Positions 1-9,720 of a stretch of 64,000 nt of DNA are shown one piece after another. The notes under the pieces were generated by a model. The model was not told the origin of the DNA. It searched no databases and saw nothing but the letters and a program-made list of their open reading frames with translations. Location: the NCBI GenBank assembly GCA_022495005.1, contig JAGYXB010001576.1, forward strand, positions 558,001 to 622,000. The letters run 5' to 3'. The first letter of the stretch is position 1. Each line of letters opens with the position of its first letter. The position numbers and the translations under genes were made by a program. Source of the stretch: Rhyacophila brunnea (lineage: Eukaryota; Arthropoda; Insecta; Trichoptera; Rhyacophilidae).

Positions 1-145
1 GGTTATTTTTTGGCACAGATATTTATTTATTTATACACAGCTTACTCTTTTAAATAAAATTATTTCTACATTTCTTTTTTAATAGACATCACTCGAAATC
101 GTTTGAGCTTAGTCTAATGTGAGACAAGTGGGATTATTCGTGTTA

Positions 146-711
146 GGCCCGTTTCAGACGGGACACCGGTGTCGCACTCGATATAATATAGGAGGTCTTT
201 GTATTCTAATAAAGGAGCCTTTGTATTATGTTTATAAACGCTCCAGATCTAATGAGTCAACGCGTGTCCGGTACACTTCCGTCGGCCACTACATTCTCAA
301 GCCGCCGATACACTTGTTTTTATTACCGCAGCCAGTGTTATGTTCTAATTTATAACGCAAAATTATGCGTTGACTCATTAGCTCTGAGGCGCTCATAAAA
401 ATAATACAAAGGCCCTTTTATTCGAATACAAAAGCATCCTATATTATATCGAGCGCGACACTGGTGTCCCGTCTGAAACAGGCTAACGCATTGTCATTGT
501 AATTTAAAAGTCAACATTTTGTGGACACGCTTGTAATAAAATTAAGTCGGTGGCTTGAGAATGTAGCGGCCGATGTCAAAGTGTACCGGACACGCGTTGA
601 CTCATTAGATCCGGAGCGTTCGTAAACATAATACAAAGGCCCCTTTATTCGAATACACAGGCCTCCTATATTATATCGAGCGCGACACCGGTGTCCCGTC
701 TGAAACGGGCC
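146..711. mobile_element. PIF/Harbinger-like foldback MITE with three arms
   Basis: Starts GGCCCGTTTCAGACGGGACA and ends in its reverse complement, with TTA on both sides (143-145 and 712-714). A TTA duplication and a GGCC-type start fit PIF/Harbinger. The left arm (146-357) faces right. Two further arm copies (about 367-490 and 545-711) both face left, so the element carries one more arm than a simple hairpin. No coding frame. Confidence 0.75.
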
Positions 712-1025
712 TTAGACTTGGTTGTCACTGAAGCAATATTTATTTCAAACCTTTGCCAAGTTATGTTGTTACAAATTAGACAATGCTTGCTGTCGAATGA
801 TTTAACTGGTAACTATTTCAAATATTATCGTCTAAATATAAGTGAAAATTGGCACACCGTATGTGCACTTACATAAAATAATATTATTTAAATATTGTTA
901 AGTAAGTCAATGTGTTGCTATATTTTTGAAGTTATACTTCTTTAGGCGCGTTTGGGAAATCAGATCAGAGTGTATTTTTGGCGTGTGACAAGTAACACAT
1001 AATTTATTTTTTCATACGAAAAAAA
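712..1025. other. AT-rich non-coding stretch
   Basis: I see no gene, repeat end or tRNA-like structure here. Confidence 0.5.
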
Positions 1026-1100
1026 CGCACTCGATTGGATTCGAACCACCGATTGTTCGATTATCAGCCGAAAGCACTATCTTTACACCACCGTATGATA
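1026..1100 (-). repeat. tRNA-Ile-like sequence (SINE head or tRNA relic)
   Basis: Read on the minus strand, an intact anticodon stem TTCGG/TCGAA encloses CTGATAA (anticodon GAT), followed by a GGTTCGAATCC B-box. The acceptor ends do not pair, so it is not a working tRNA. It is most likely a SINE head or an old tRNA pseudogene. Confidence 0.55.
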
Positions 1101-2196
1101 CTTCAATCTTGACGATTATACAGTATACTATTATAGTTTAGAATTGTTCTGTTGCCTAGGCAGCGAATTTATTATTGTCGGCCATTTGCAATTCCTTACG
1201 TAAACAAACTATTAAACGTCAGAGTGACATTTGGTACTTTAAAAATAAAAACAGTGAGAAACCCTTATATAATCTAGTAATATAAGTTAAAGTGTATATA
1301 AATAAACCAACGGCGTTCCAATAAGCGGTCCTTTTTATTGAGTGTGTAGTTTAACAAGTTAATTAAGAGCTAGTCCAAGAATCTAGGTTATCACAAGTTT
1401 TGTTTTTGTTTTGTTACGCCAAAGAAGTAGGTATAACTTCTAACGCGCGTACATAAGTACACACACCGATTTTTATTTTTTATTTACCTACTACCTAGTG
1501 CATTATAATATTTTGTCGATGTCATGTAAATGCCACGACCTTGTGCTAGTCTTATGCCACAAAACTGGAAAATAATATATTATGATTACACGATGATATT
1601 GTATACAATATTATCTCTGTCTCTGTCTGACATTCAAAATATATTTAAAAACGAAAATTATTTGAATTAAGTAATTCAAATTTTTGTATTATTTAATTAT
1701 GGAACATTACTCACTAATTAAAAGAATAACTGGATAAGTTTTTGTTTATACTACTTTTTTATGTATTATTTTGTGTTAAAAACACTTCATGTATTAGTTA
1801 TTATTTATATAGATTACTTCAATATAAGTAAGTAGTCCGTCTTTCTTCTGGATATCGATATCTGAAACAAAAACAGTAATTTATGTTAATTTTATTTTAG
1901 AAATCGTATTTGGAGCAGTGGTGCGCGTGAAAGTGTGCCTAAAATAGACATACTATAATATAATCTACATATTAAATCGTTAAAAAAACTAAATACATAC
2001 AGACATATTGCAATTAAAATATCGGGTTTTTGCGTCATCTAGTTTGTACTTTTGACTACTTCTTTTCCATTTGTTAAAATTTAAATATGTTGAATATTTT
2101 CGCGAATCTTATTGATCTTTTGAAACTTAATAATTTGCAAACTGAAATACATTGATTTATCCATATAAAAAAATCATTATAAATAATCATATTTCC
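1101..2196. other. AT-rich non-coding stretch
   Basis: Many short ATAATATTAT runs and no supported gene. Nothing beyond low-complexity sequence was recognised. Confidence 0.5.
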
Positions 2197-2579
2197 TTAA
2201 GGCCATGCATTAGTTGAGGCACGGTCTAAAAAGATCGTTGCTAGGCGATGTGCGGATTGCGGGTCGCGGGTGAAAATGACGCCTGTCAAACGAAATATTA
2301 TTTCTCATATAAATCCAACATACGTCCATTTTATGTTCTGTTTATTATTCTATTAGTATCAATAATAATATATTCATTGACATGTTTGCTTTTAAAAGTA
2401 AATGGGTAAAGTTTTTAGTCATCTTTACACGATTTTAGAATTAATTGGCCCGTCGCCATCACGCAGCAAAGTGACGTGCGTCCGACTCCACGTTCTCTCA
2501 ATGAATGCGAAGCAAGTACAAATTTTCGTCGCGCGTACAGTTGAACATTATTTGGCGTTTCACTGATGCGTCACCTTAA
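2197..2579 (+). mobile_element. TTAA-flanked MITE family, copy A
   Basis: Bounded by TTAA at 2197-2200 and 2576-2579. It begins with GAGGCACGGTCTAAAAAGATCG-like sequence and ends in a GCGTTTCACTGATG-like sequence. Four further copies occur at 11354, 15650, 17384 and 25144. TTAA duplications are characteristic of the piggyBac superfamily. No coding frame. Confidence 0.75.
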
Positions 2580-2590
2580 GGCGAATCCTA

Positions 2591-3010
2591 TACCTACCAG
2601 AGGCACCTAGCGGAAATTCTACTAAATACTAAAAACTATGACTAATCCATAGTTTTAATATTTTGTTTATACTTATTTTAAAAAACTTTATTTTTATAAA
2701 AATATAAATTTGTATAACTTGAAATCCTTTTTATTTAGAACAGTGTCAAAGTCTCTTAGATACAACATAGAATAAAAACTTAATTTTAATAATAAATATG
2801 ACCATAAAATAATATGTAATAATAAGATGGAATCACATTTCACATTTTTTTTAATTGCAAGTTTATCTTTGACTTAAAATAAAAAATATTTTTTCTGTTT
2901 AATAATATTTATACATAAATATTAATTAATACAGTTTAAATTGTAAATTATCAAAAAATTGTCTCAAATTGCAAGCTTCGTATTTTTTCGTTAGGTGCCT
3001 CTGGTAGGTA
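2591..3010. mobile_element. TA-flanked MITE with 19-bp inverted ends
   Basis: TACCTACCAGAGGCACCTA at 2591-2609 is answered by its exact reverse complement at 2992-3010. The outermost TA could be the target duplication of a Tc1/mariner-type element. The 380-bp interior is very AT-rich and non-coding. Confidence 0.7.
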
Positions 3011-3461
3011 AAGACTTCGCTTTAATTTAACTATGTGGCATCAATTCATTGTATATTTTCTTCAAATAGTGGAAACATTATTGAGCATTTTAATTGACAC
3101 AAACATCATTTTTTTTGTGCAGAAGTTCATCGTCTGTCAGTTTTATAACAAAAATCTTTGCTGGAACGGTACGTTATATCAGACACTACTTTGTCTATAA
3201 ATTAGTTATCTTATAAATGATTGGTACCTATTCAAGAATTATATTCCTCTAATATATTGTACGTTTGGTTTAAGATAATTCGGCGCACCAACTGAGCGTT
3301 GGGACAACTTGGCGCTGAGGTAACTGGGCGCTGCATAGATAAATGAAATAAGAAAACAAGCACAAGAGCCACGGAAGTCTTCATCAGTTAGAAGCCTGAC
3401 GTCGGCTTCCGTAACGTTTGAAACATTTGAGGCCTCAACATTACATTATGCCCAATTATTT

Positions 3462-3940
3462 TACAACGTTTTTATTAGCTCGTATTCTTGTTTTTCCGGT
3501 GGTTGTTTGTCCAGTACAAATCTTGCAATCGATTTTTAACTAACTTACCCGACTAGCTAGACATTTGAAACTTTTAGAATATATCAGAACACGATGCCAA
3601 TCCATTCTTTTAATACTTTTAGCCATCTTTAAGCAGAATTGAATTCATTTTCAGTTAATTATGTTTTGTATGGAAAGCTATTTCAGAAAAATCCGTAAAA
3701 AGTCAAAGACTATTATTGGTTGCTAATGGAGTGGTCCTATCAACTAAATTATTAATATATACGTGCGTTAATATGGAAATCAAAATGAAATGTCAAAATG
3801 ACATTTCAGTATTCTATATTTGTTTGTTTTTTATTTACTTCATATCAAGTACAAGTTTGAGCATAATAATTCTACAGAAATTTTAAAAACGTTGTACATA
3901 AAAAGTTCTTTTTATCTTGTAATTATTTTGAAATATTTTT
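3462..3940 (+). mobile_element. MITE with TACAACGTTTTTA ends, copy 1
   Basis: Starts TACAACGTTTTTATTAGCTC. The reverse complement TAAAAACGTTGTA lies at 3884-3896. A further 40 bp (about AAAAAGTTCTTTTTATCTTG) is shared with the copies at 6194 and 13670, so the true end lies a little beyond the inverted motif. Non-coding. Confidence 0.65.
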
Positions 3941-4811
3941 GTAATACACAATAAACTACCCTAAAAGGCACCGTCTTAACGTCTGTAATTTAATAAGGAT
4001 CAGGATCGGTTTCACCCGCTAACACCTTAATTTTTAACGGATCGATTTAAAATGTCTGTCGCAAAATAGCAGCGCCGTTATTAGATTGGGTACATACCTA
4101 AGTACTGTGTTTTATTTAAATTATTGTAATCTCTGTCCACAAATAATTTACAGTAAACACTGTTAAATTTAAATATTTAACTAAGTACCCATTTCAACCC
4201 CCAATTATGGGACGCCATTGCTGTGAAAGCTGTTGCTCTTTAGGTGTTTGGATCTGTGACACAGTTATTGTTAAATTTTGGAAAAATGCCAAGAAAATAG
4301 AAAGTATTGAATAGGCTAGCTGCTAGCATATCCAAAACAATGGCCTACAATATCGCGACCAGCTGTTGATATTACATATCTGCTAAGAAAAGCTAAACAT
4401 TACGATAAAAATAACGGTTTCCGATTATCTATTTTTAGAAATCTGTTCTGGCAATAAGCTGATTGTTGGAATACATTTTTCTTGACGAATTTATTACGAG
4501 TATTAAACTATGTAGTATTAACGTATAAACCAGTATGCCGGATGCTGCAAACAGGATGAGGAGAAATGATAACTTTAAGGAACCAATCCTGAGAGGAGTC
4601 TTTAGAGATGTTAAAGAAAATGACATTTGGATGAAGAGTTAAAATGGGGATATAGACTCACGTTACGAGGGCAAAGCACGCACACATCATTATATGAAAA
4701 TGCAGTATTGTGATTAATTGACCACGTAATTAATAGCTTCCACTAAAATTACTCTCCTTCAGATAAAATATCGGAACCGACTTTTGGTGGTATTTCAACT
4801 AGAAGCTTAAA
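3941..4811. other. AT-rich non-coding stretch
   Basis: Contains a short palindrome GCTAGCTGCTAGC near 4314-4327. No gene or mobile element was recognised. Confidence 0.4.
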
Positions 4812-5348
4812 TTACTTCTTTCTTCTTTCGACCATGTCCGATACTTCTTCTTCTTATTGTGCCATCCCCTAGCGGAGGTCGGCCACCATCAAGGCGATCT
4901 TATCTTTGTCGTCTGCTACCCGGAACAGTTCAGTGGAGCTGCACTCGTACCAATCCCGGAGGTTCTTAAGCCACGAAATCCGACGCCGTCTTCTGCTACG
5001 CTTCCCATTGATCTTTCCTTGAATGACAAGTGGGGGAATGCTATATTTTTGTCCTCTCATAGTGTGGCCGAGGTACTGTAGTTTCCTGGTTTTGATACTA
5101 CGTAGAACTTCTCGGTCCTTCCCCATTACTAATAAGATCATATGGGCCACCACCGTGTAGAGATTTGTATTAAAAGATTTTGTTTTTACGAGAAATGGAT
5201 GTCAGCCACTCGCTTAACCTATTAGGTCCATACTCTGACTCATACACAAACTGAAAAACTATTTATGTGTACTTGTCTGACCCAGGATTCGAACCTGGGA
5301 CCCACGACATTATAGATCAACGCTTAAGCTGCGCGGCCATCGTGGATG
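4812..5348 (-). mobile_element. tRNA-Leu/Ser-type SINE interrupted by a LINE fragment
   Basis: Minus strand. The head at about 5345-5275 has an A-box-like GATGGCCGCGCAGCTTAAGC and a B-box GGTTCGAATCC. The body matches the intact copy at 21225 through CATATGATC at about 5131. The matching SINE tail (ATCGGACATGGTCGAAAG) reappears only at 4842-4820. The gap is filled by a LINE 3' fragment, so the LINE jumped into this SINE. Confidence 0.75.
4843..5128 (-). pseudogene. LINE reverse-transcriptase 3' fragment (family B)
   Basis: The minus strand encodes GKDREVLRSIKTRKLQYLGH, then RRRRRISWLKNLRDWYECSS and a terminal ALMVADLR. This is the usual C-terminal tail of insect LINE reverse transcriptases. 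It ends GGATGGCACAATAAGAAGAAG, a microsatellite-like tail. It is truncated at its 5' end and inserted in the SINE above. Relatives are at 6010 and 62937. Confidence 0.8.
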
Positions 5349-5376
5349 TAAATTAATTAATATTAAATAATTTACA

Positions 5377-5826
5377 TTAAAATTCTAATGGATTTAAGTT
5401 TTGTACTATTCCATTTGAGTCGTTTTTTGCGATCCGGGTTTCACCTTTCGGTATCTTCAGGAACTGTGTAAACTCGCCAAAAGGCAAATAAACACTGACA
5501 CCGAATACTATTAAATCTAACTTATATAACAAATCAATACAATAAACTAGGTAAAAACAACCTACCTATTAAGTCAAGGGTCATAATAAAAATATAACAA
5601 ACAAATTATGAATAGTTGAAGTGTTTGTAAAAAAACTCCTTACATTATTAATAATAATACGCTCGATAATTGTATAAAAAATCGTCAAAATCTAATAATA
5701 GATCATTAGTAATTATAAACAATAAAAATACTGCACTCAAGAGGTGTAAAATCGTCCATTCTGGGAACAATGGTAACTAACGAAGTTAACTAATGAGATA
5801 TATCTATGATATCAGTCTTTAAAAGT
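5377..5826 (+). mobile_element. one-armed copy of the CCGGGTTTCGCC foldback family
   Basis: Matches the left arm and interior of the complete foldback at 9141-9720 (TTGCGATCCGGGTTTCACC, CTAATAATAGATCATTA, GTTAACTAATGAGATAT) but lacks the right arm. Non-coding. Confidence 0.65.
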
Positions 5827-6009
5827 TATTAGTAAAAAATTAATATTCAATAATATTCTTACATGATACCTATTTTTTTATAATTTTATTTTTTAAATAT
5901 AACAAATCCACAAATAAACCCACCTAATATATATATTTTCATACATATACCTACAACATTTATATATATTATATTACATATAATATAATATGTATAAGTA
6001 AAATATAAA

Positions 6010-6095
6010 GAAGTGCTCCGGGTAGCAAATAACAAAACAAAAATCACCCCGATGGTGGCCTACATGCGATTGGGGATGACACGATGAAAATAATA
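6010..6095 (+). pseudogene. LINE family B 3' terminal scrap
   Basis: CTCCGGGTAGCAAATAACAA, then GATGGTGGCCTACATGCGAT and GGGGATGACACGATGA align with the last 80 bp of the LINE at 4843-5128, in the opposite orientation. Heavily decayed. Confidence 0.6.
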
Positions 6096-6193
6096 GTGAT
6101 CAAGTCGAACTGTTTTGTTATCTTGCCTCATTTAAAAAGCTACATGCATACCTTTTAGAATTACTGCATAACCGTAGGTATTTTCCTTTATTT

Positions 6194-6590
6194 TACAACG
6201 TTTTTCTTAGCTCGTATTCTTATTTGTCCGGTGGTTGTTTGTCCGGTACAAATCTTGCAATCGATTTTTAACTAACTTCCCGACTAGCTAAACATTTGAA
6301 ACTTTTAGAATATATCAGAACACGATACCAATGCATTTTTTAATACTTTTAGCCATCTTTAAGTAGAATTGATCTCATTTTCAGTTAATTCTGTTTTGTA
6401 TGAAAAGTTATTTCGGAAGAAATCCGTAAAAAGTAAAACTATTATTGGTTGCTTAGTGGGTCCTAGCAACTAAATTATTAATATTAATATATGCGTGTGT
6501 GTATATTGTGTGTTGTTAATGATTCAACAGAGAATTTAAAAACGTTGTAGGTATATAAAAAGTTCTTTTTATCTTGTAATTATTTTTTCT
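6194..6590 (+). mobile_element. MITE with TACAACGTTTTTA ends, copy 2
   Basis: Parallels copy 1: TACAACGTTTTTCTTAGCTC at the start, AAAACGTTGTA at 6539-6549, and the shared AAAAAGTTCTTTTTATC after it. It is shorter internally than copy 1. Confidence 0.65.
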
Positions 6591-6639
6591 TAACTTTCTG
6601 TGCCCGACTGTTATTAGGCATCGTAGACTTTATAGACAT

Positions 6640-6763
6640 CAGCGGCTCTATGGTGCAATGCGTAAAGCGCTGGCCTTTTATCCAGGAGCTCCGGGTTCGA
6701 TCCCGGTGAGGACATAATAAATTTATGTTATTTTCTCAAAGCCTGGCTGTGTGTAATTTTTTC
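6640..6763 (+). mobile_element. tRNA-Arg-like SINE, 5' part (split by a LINE)
   Basis: A-box-like ATGGTGCAATGCGTAAAGCG and B-box GGGTTCGATCCC. Comparison with the copy at 25616 gives a paired acceptor GTCCTCA/TGAGGAC, showing a tRNA origin. The element breaks off at GTAATTTTTTC (6753-6763). The same 11 bp recur at 9000-9010, where the SINE's 3' half resumes. Confidence 0.8.
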
Positions 6764-7132
6764 TTCTTTGCCCATATCCGCCCCTTAACTGGAGCATATG
6801 GACACCACGCGGCGCCTCCAAGAATCCCTGTCGCTCGCCAGTCTTCTTGCTTGGGTCTAGGACGATTTGGCACCGCGAACTGGCCTCCACCGATTGGCCT
6901 CCGGTAATTGGCCGCCGGTACAATCGGACGCCGGCCCAATTGGACGCCGACCCAATTCGACACCGACCCAATTGGCCTCCGGGAGGATTGGATGACACAC
7001 AGTTGAATTAAATGCGCAAAGGAATAGACGTACGTTACGATTTGTTGGAGTAAGTAAGCAAGTCAGTTTAATATGCTTCTATCTTCTCAGTAGTTGTACC
7101 TTATACATTTCGCACTTGACACATTTTTAATA

Positions 7133-7712
7133 GGCCGAAATCCCGAATGCTGAAATCCCGAATGGCCGAAATCCCGAATGGCTGAAATCCCGAAAGCCTA
7201 AATCCCGAAAGCCGAAATACCGAAAGCCGAAATCCCGAATACCGAAATCCCGAACGCTGAAATCCCAAATGGCCGGAATCCCGAAGGCCGAAATCCCGAA
7301 AAATAAAAATAATACAAACATCAATAATTGCGCAATTTTTGCAAGAGACACAAAAACCCATTTTTTGTGGAAATATAAAAAAAAATGTAAAATACAAATA
7401 TCAATAATTGCGCAATCGCGAATTGCGCAATTTTTTCAAGAGACACAAAATCTATTCGTTCTATAAAATGATCTCTCCTGAAAAAAAATTGCGCAATCGG
7501 AAAACCCATTTTCCGCAAAAATGAGATTTGTCTCTCTCACAAAAATTGCGCGCACGATTGCGCAATTATTGATGTGTGTATTTTACATTTTTTTTATATT
7601 TCCACAAAAAATGGGTTTTTGTCTCTCTTGCAAAAATTGCGCAATTATTGATGTTTGTATTTTTTTATTTTTCGGGATTTCAGCATTCGGAATTTCGGCC
7701 TTCGGGATTTCG
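7133..7712. repeat. minisatellite plus palindrome core inside the foldback
   Basis: About eleven 15-16 bp units like GGCCGAAATCCCGAAT run from 7133 to about 7300. A roughly 140-bp inverted repeat follows (left about 7282-7425, right about 7555-7712), whose arms carry ATTGCGCAAT, GAGACACAAAAACCC and GTGGAAATAT. More ATTGCGCAAT motifs lie in the loop. It starts exactly at the inner edge of the left 280-bp arm. It may be a second element inserted in the first or its native core. Confidence 0.75.
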
Positions 7713-8064
7713 TCCAGCACCCAGTACCTAAGTAGTTTATCAATCAAACTACTGAAACATTTATACTTAGCAGATAACTTGCTTAATATTTTGTTTGTAA
7801 TGTCATACTATTTTAAAATACGCATTTATGCATAATAATATACATGTTTAAGCTTTATTATAATATTAAGTCGACAAAACACTGAAATATAATGTAATTT
7901 TCATTCTAACATCTAACATTATTTTTAATATTTGTTGTAAATATAAATAAGTACCCGTGTATAGACAATAAATTAATTGATTATGCACATCTTTAAGTTT
8001 TAGCGAGGGAAGACTTATTTTCTTTTAATAAACATCATAAGGCATAATAATTATTCTCAATCTA
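7713..8064. other. non-coding remainder of the foldback interior
   Basis: AT-rich unique sequence between the palindrome core and the right 280-bp arm. No open frame of note. Confidence 0.5.
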
Positions 8065-8344
8065 TATTAAAAATGTGTCAAGCGCGAAATGTATAAGGTA
8101 CAACTACTGAGAAGATAGAAGCATATTAAACTGACTTGCTTACTTACTCCAACAAATCGTAACGTACGTCTATTCCTTTGCGCATTTAATTCAACTATGC
8201 GGCGTCCAATCCTCCCGGAGGCCAATTGGGTCGGCGTCGAATCGGGTCGGCGTCCAATTGGGCCGGCGTCCGATTGTACCGGCGGCCAATTACCGGAGGC
8301 CAATCGGCGGAGGCCAGTTCGCGGTGTCAAATCGTCCCATTCCC

Positions 8345-8836
8345 TCTTGCTTCGTTCCAGGTCAAACCAGCATCCCGTAGCTCCGCCGTATACACTCTGT
8401 AGATTGTATTTAGCGGCCTTCCAGGACCCGAAGAACAGACAAGCCAGGTTAAAGTTCTCTTCTGGCATCCGCAGTACGTGGCCGAGCCAGGTCCAACGTC
8501 GCCTCTTCACTTTCAGCGTGATGAGAGGCTGCTTGGTATGTTCTCTTATCTCCTCGTTGCTCCTAAAGTCATACCACCGCACACCCAGTATTCGTCGCAA
8601 ACATCTGTGTTCGAAGCTCAGTATACGGTTGCTCTGAGCCTTCGTAAGGTGCCATGATTCGCTACCGTAAAGCAGCACCGTCAGAATGCAAGCGTCGAAT
8701 AGGCGGCATTTGGTTTTGACCGAGTACAATCGTGAGTCCCAGACATTTCGCATCGAGTTGAATGTTGCTCCAGCCATTCCCATTCGGATAGCGAGCTCTT
8801 TCTGCAAAATGCCATCTCCCGTGATGTGTTACAATC
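8345..8836 (-). pseudogene. LINE A reverse transcriptase, C-terminal region
   Basis: Open for about 160 codons. Family landmarks in order: ITGDGILQKELAIRM, the repeated RT-tail motif LLYGSESWHL, CLRRILGVRWYD, and GHVLRMPEENFNLACLFFGS. The polymerase core lies upstream and is missing apart from the inverted piece. The frame runs on into the inserted transposon at 8344, so the 3' continuation is artificial. Confidence 0.85.
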
Positions 8837-8839
8837 GAC

Positions 8840-8999
8840 AGGTTGCATAACAACTCCTCTCGCGTTGGTATGAAAATCAACGCGAAGAAAACCAACGTCT
8901 TGTGCAATAGTACCTGTCCTGATCCAGATTTCCCTCTGATTAGCGATGGACAAAGCATCGAGAGCGTCAACAGCTTCAAGTACCTGGGGGTACCTGGGG
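8840..8999 (+). pseudogene. LINE A reverse transcriptase, inverted segment
   Basis: The plus strand encodes SSRVGMKINAKKTNVLCNST followed by ISDGQSIESVNSFKYLGV. This is the RT segment that should immediately precede the GDGILQKEL segment on the other strand. Orientation and order match a 5' inversion at insertion. Confidence 0.8.
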
Positions 9000-9092
9000 G
9001 TAATTTTTTCACTTCTATTTAATAATATACTTAAATAATACACTACTGTTAAACTTGCGCCTATAGGCCTGCTGTAGTGTTAAAAAGAAGAA
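9000..9092 (+). mobile_element. tRNA-Arg-like SINE, 3' part (continues from 6763)
   Basis: Starts with the duplicated GTAATTTTTTC, then CACTTCTATTTAATAATATA, a CACTACTGTTA block and a GTAGTGTTAAAAAGAAG tail. It matches the 3' half of the SINE copies at 11030 and 25616. Confidence 0.75.
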
Positions 9093-9140
9093 GAATCATT
9101 TATTAATTATATATAAATACTATCGACTGAAGGTACTTGA

Positions 9141-9720
9141 TGGAATTTGAATTTAAATTCTAATAGATTCAAGCTCTGTACTATTCTATTTAAGTCGTTT
9201 TTTGCGACCCGGGTTTCGCCTTTCGGCATCTTCAGGCGTCGTGTACACTCACACACTGACAACGAACAATCTTAACTCTAGCTTATGTAATAATTCAATA
9301 CAATAAAGTAGATAAAAACTCCATTACCTACCTATCAAGTCAAAGGTCACAAAAAATACAATAAATAAATTATGAATAGTTGAAGTGTCAGTAAAAAACC
9401 TAATTAGTAGAAACCCTATCTTATTAATAGCAATACACGCGATAGCATATTATAATAAATCGTCAAAACCTAATAATAGATCATTATTCTTTATAAACAA
9501 TAAAAATTCTACACTCAAGAGGTTTAAATCGTAAATTATAAGAAAAATAATTAATGGAGTTAACTAATGAGATATTAGTCTTTAATAATATTGTTCATTG
9601 TCAGTGTGCGTTTACCTTTGGTGAGTGTACACGACGCCTGTAGATGCCGAAAGGCGAAACCCGGGTCGCAAAAACGACTTAAATGGGATAGTACAGAGCT
9701 TGAATCCATTAGCATTTATT
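9141..9720. mobile_element. CCGGGTTTCGCC foldback element, complete
   Basis: Left arm 9141-9275 and right arm about 9595-9720 are inverted copies that include GCGACCCGGGTTTCGCCTTT and GGCGTCGTGTACACTC. A partial copy is at 5377-5826, and a 33-bp terminal scrap is at 52048-52080. The interior is AT-rich and has no coding frame. Confidence 0.75.

Larger units (their letters stand above)
6853..8344. mobile_element. foldback DNA transposon with 280-bp inverted arms and 8-bp duplication
   Basis: Arms 6853-7132 and 8065-8344 are near-identical inverted copies, with differences only scattered (for example GATTTGG versus GATTTGA). Both begin GGG. The 8-bp target TCTTGCTT is exact at 6845-6852 and 8345-8352. 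The paralogous LINE at 31.7 kb reads straight through this point, giving the empty site. No transposase is present. An 8-bp duplication and GGG ends are compatible with Merlin, hAT or P-like mobilisation; I cannot decide between them. Confidence 0.85.
6764..8999 (-). mobile_element. LINE family A insertion with inverted 5' segment
   Basis: A 5'-truncated non-LTR retrotransposon in an 11-bp target duplication (6753-6763 and 9000-9010). Minus-strand coding runs from about 8836 to 8345 (GDGILQKELAIRMGMAGATF, LLYGSESWHLTKAQSNRILS, TWLGHVLRMPEENFNLACLF) and resumes at 6852-6764 after a transposon insertion (RDSWRRRVVS-like, then a GGGCAAAGAAGAA tail). From about 8840 to 8999 the preceding protein segment lies on the opposite strand (RVGMKINAKKTNVL to SVNSFKYLG). 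This is the arrangement produced by twin priming. Confidence 0.85.

Noticed and set aside
6646..6717. Functional tRNA gene
   Set aside because: A-box and B-box are present, but the acceptor and anticodon stems mispair and the sequence continues into a body shared with other copies, so it is a SINE head.
7101..7397. Repetitive protein with FRDFGIRDFGFR-like units
   Set aside because: This is only the translation of the CCCGAAATCGGC-type minisatellite. No start context, homologue or flanking exon supports a gene.
7133..7712. CRISPR array
   Set aside because: The 15-16 bp units are contiguous with no unique spacers of constant length, and the genome is eukaryotic.
8197..8637. Plus-strand 146-residue open frame
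   Set aside because: It is the antisense shadow of the LINE A reverse transcriptase plus the foldback arm, and it crosses a transposon junction at 8344.
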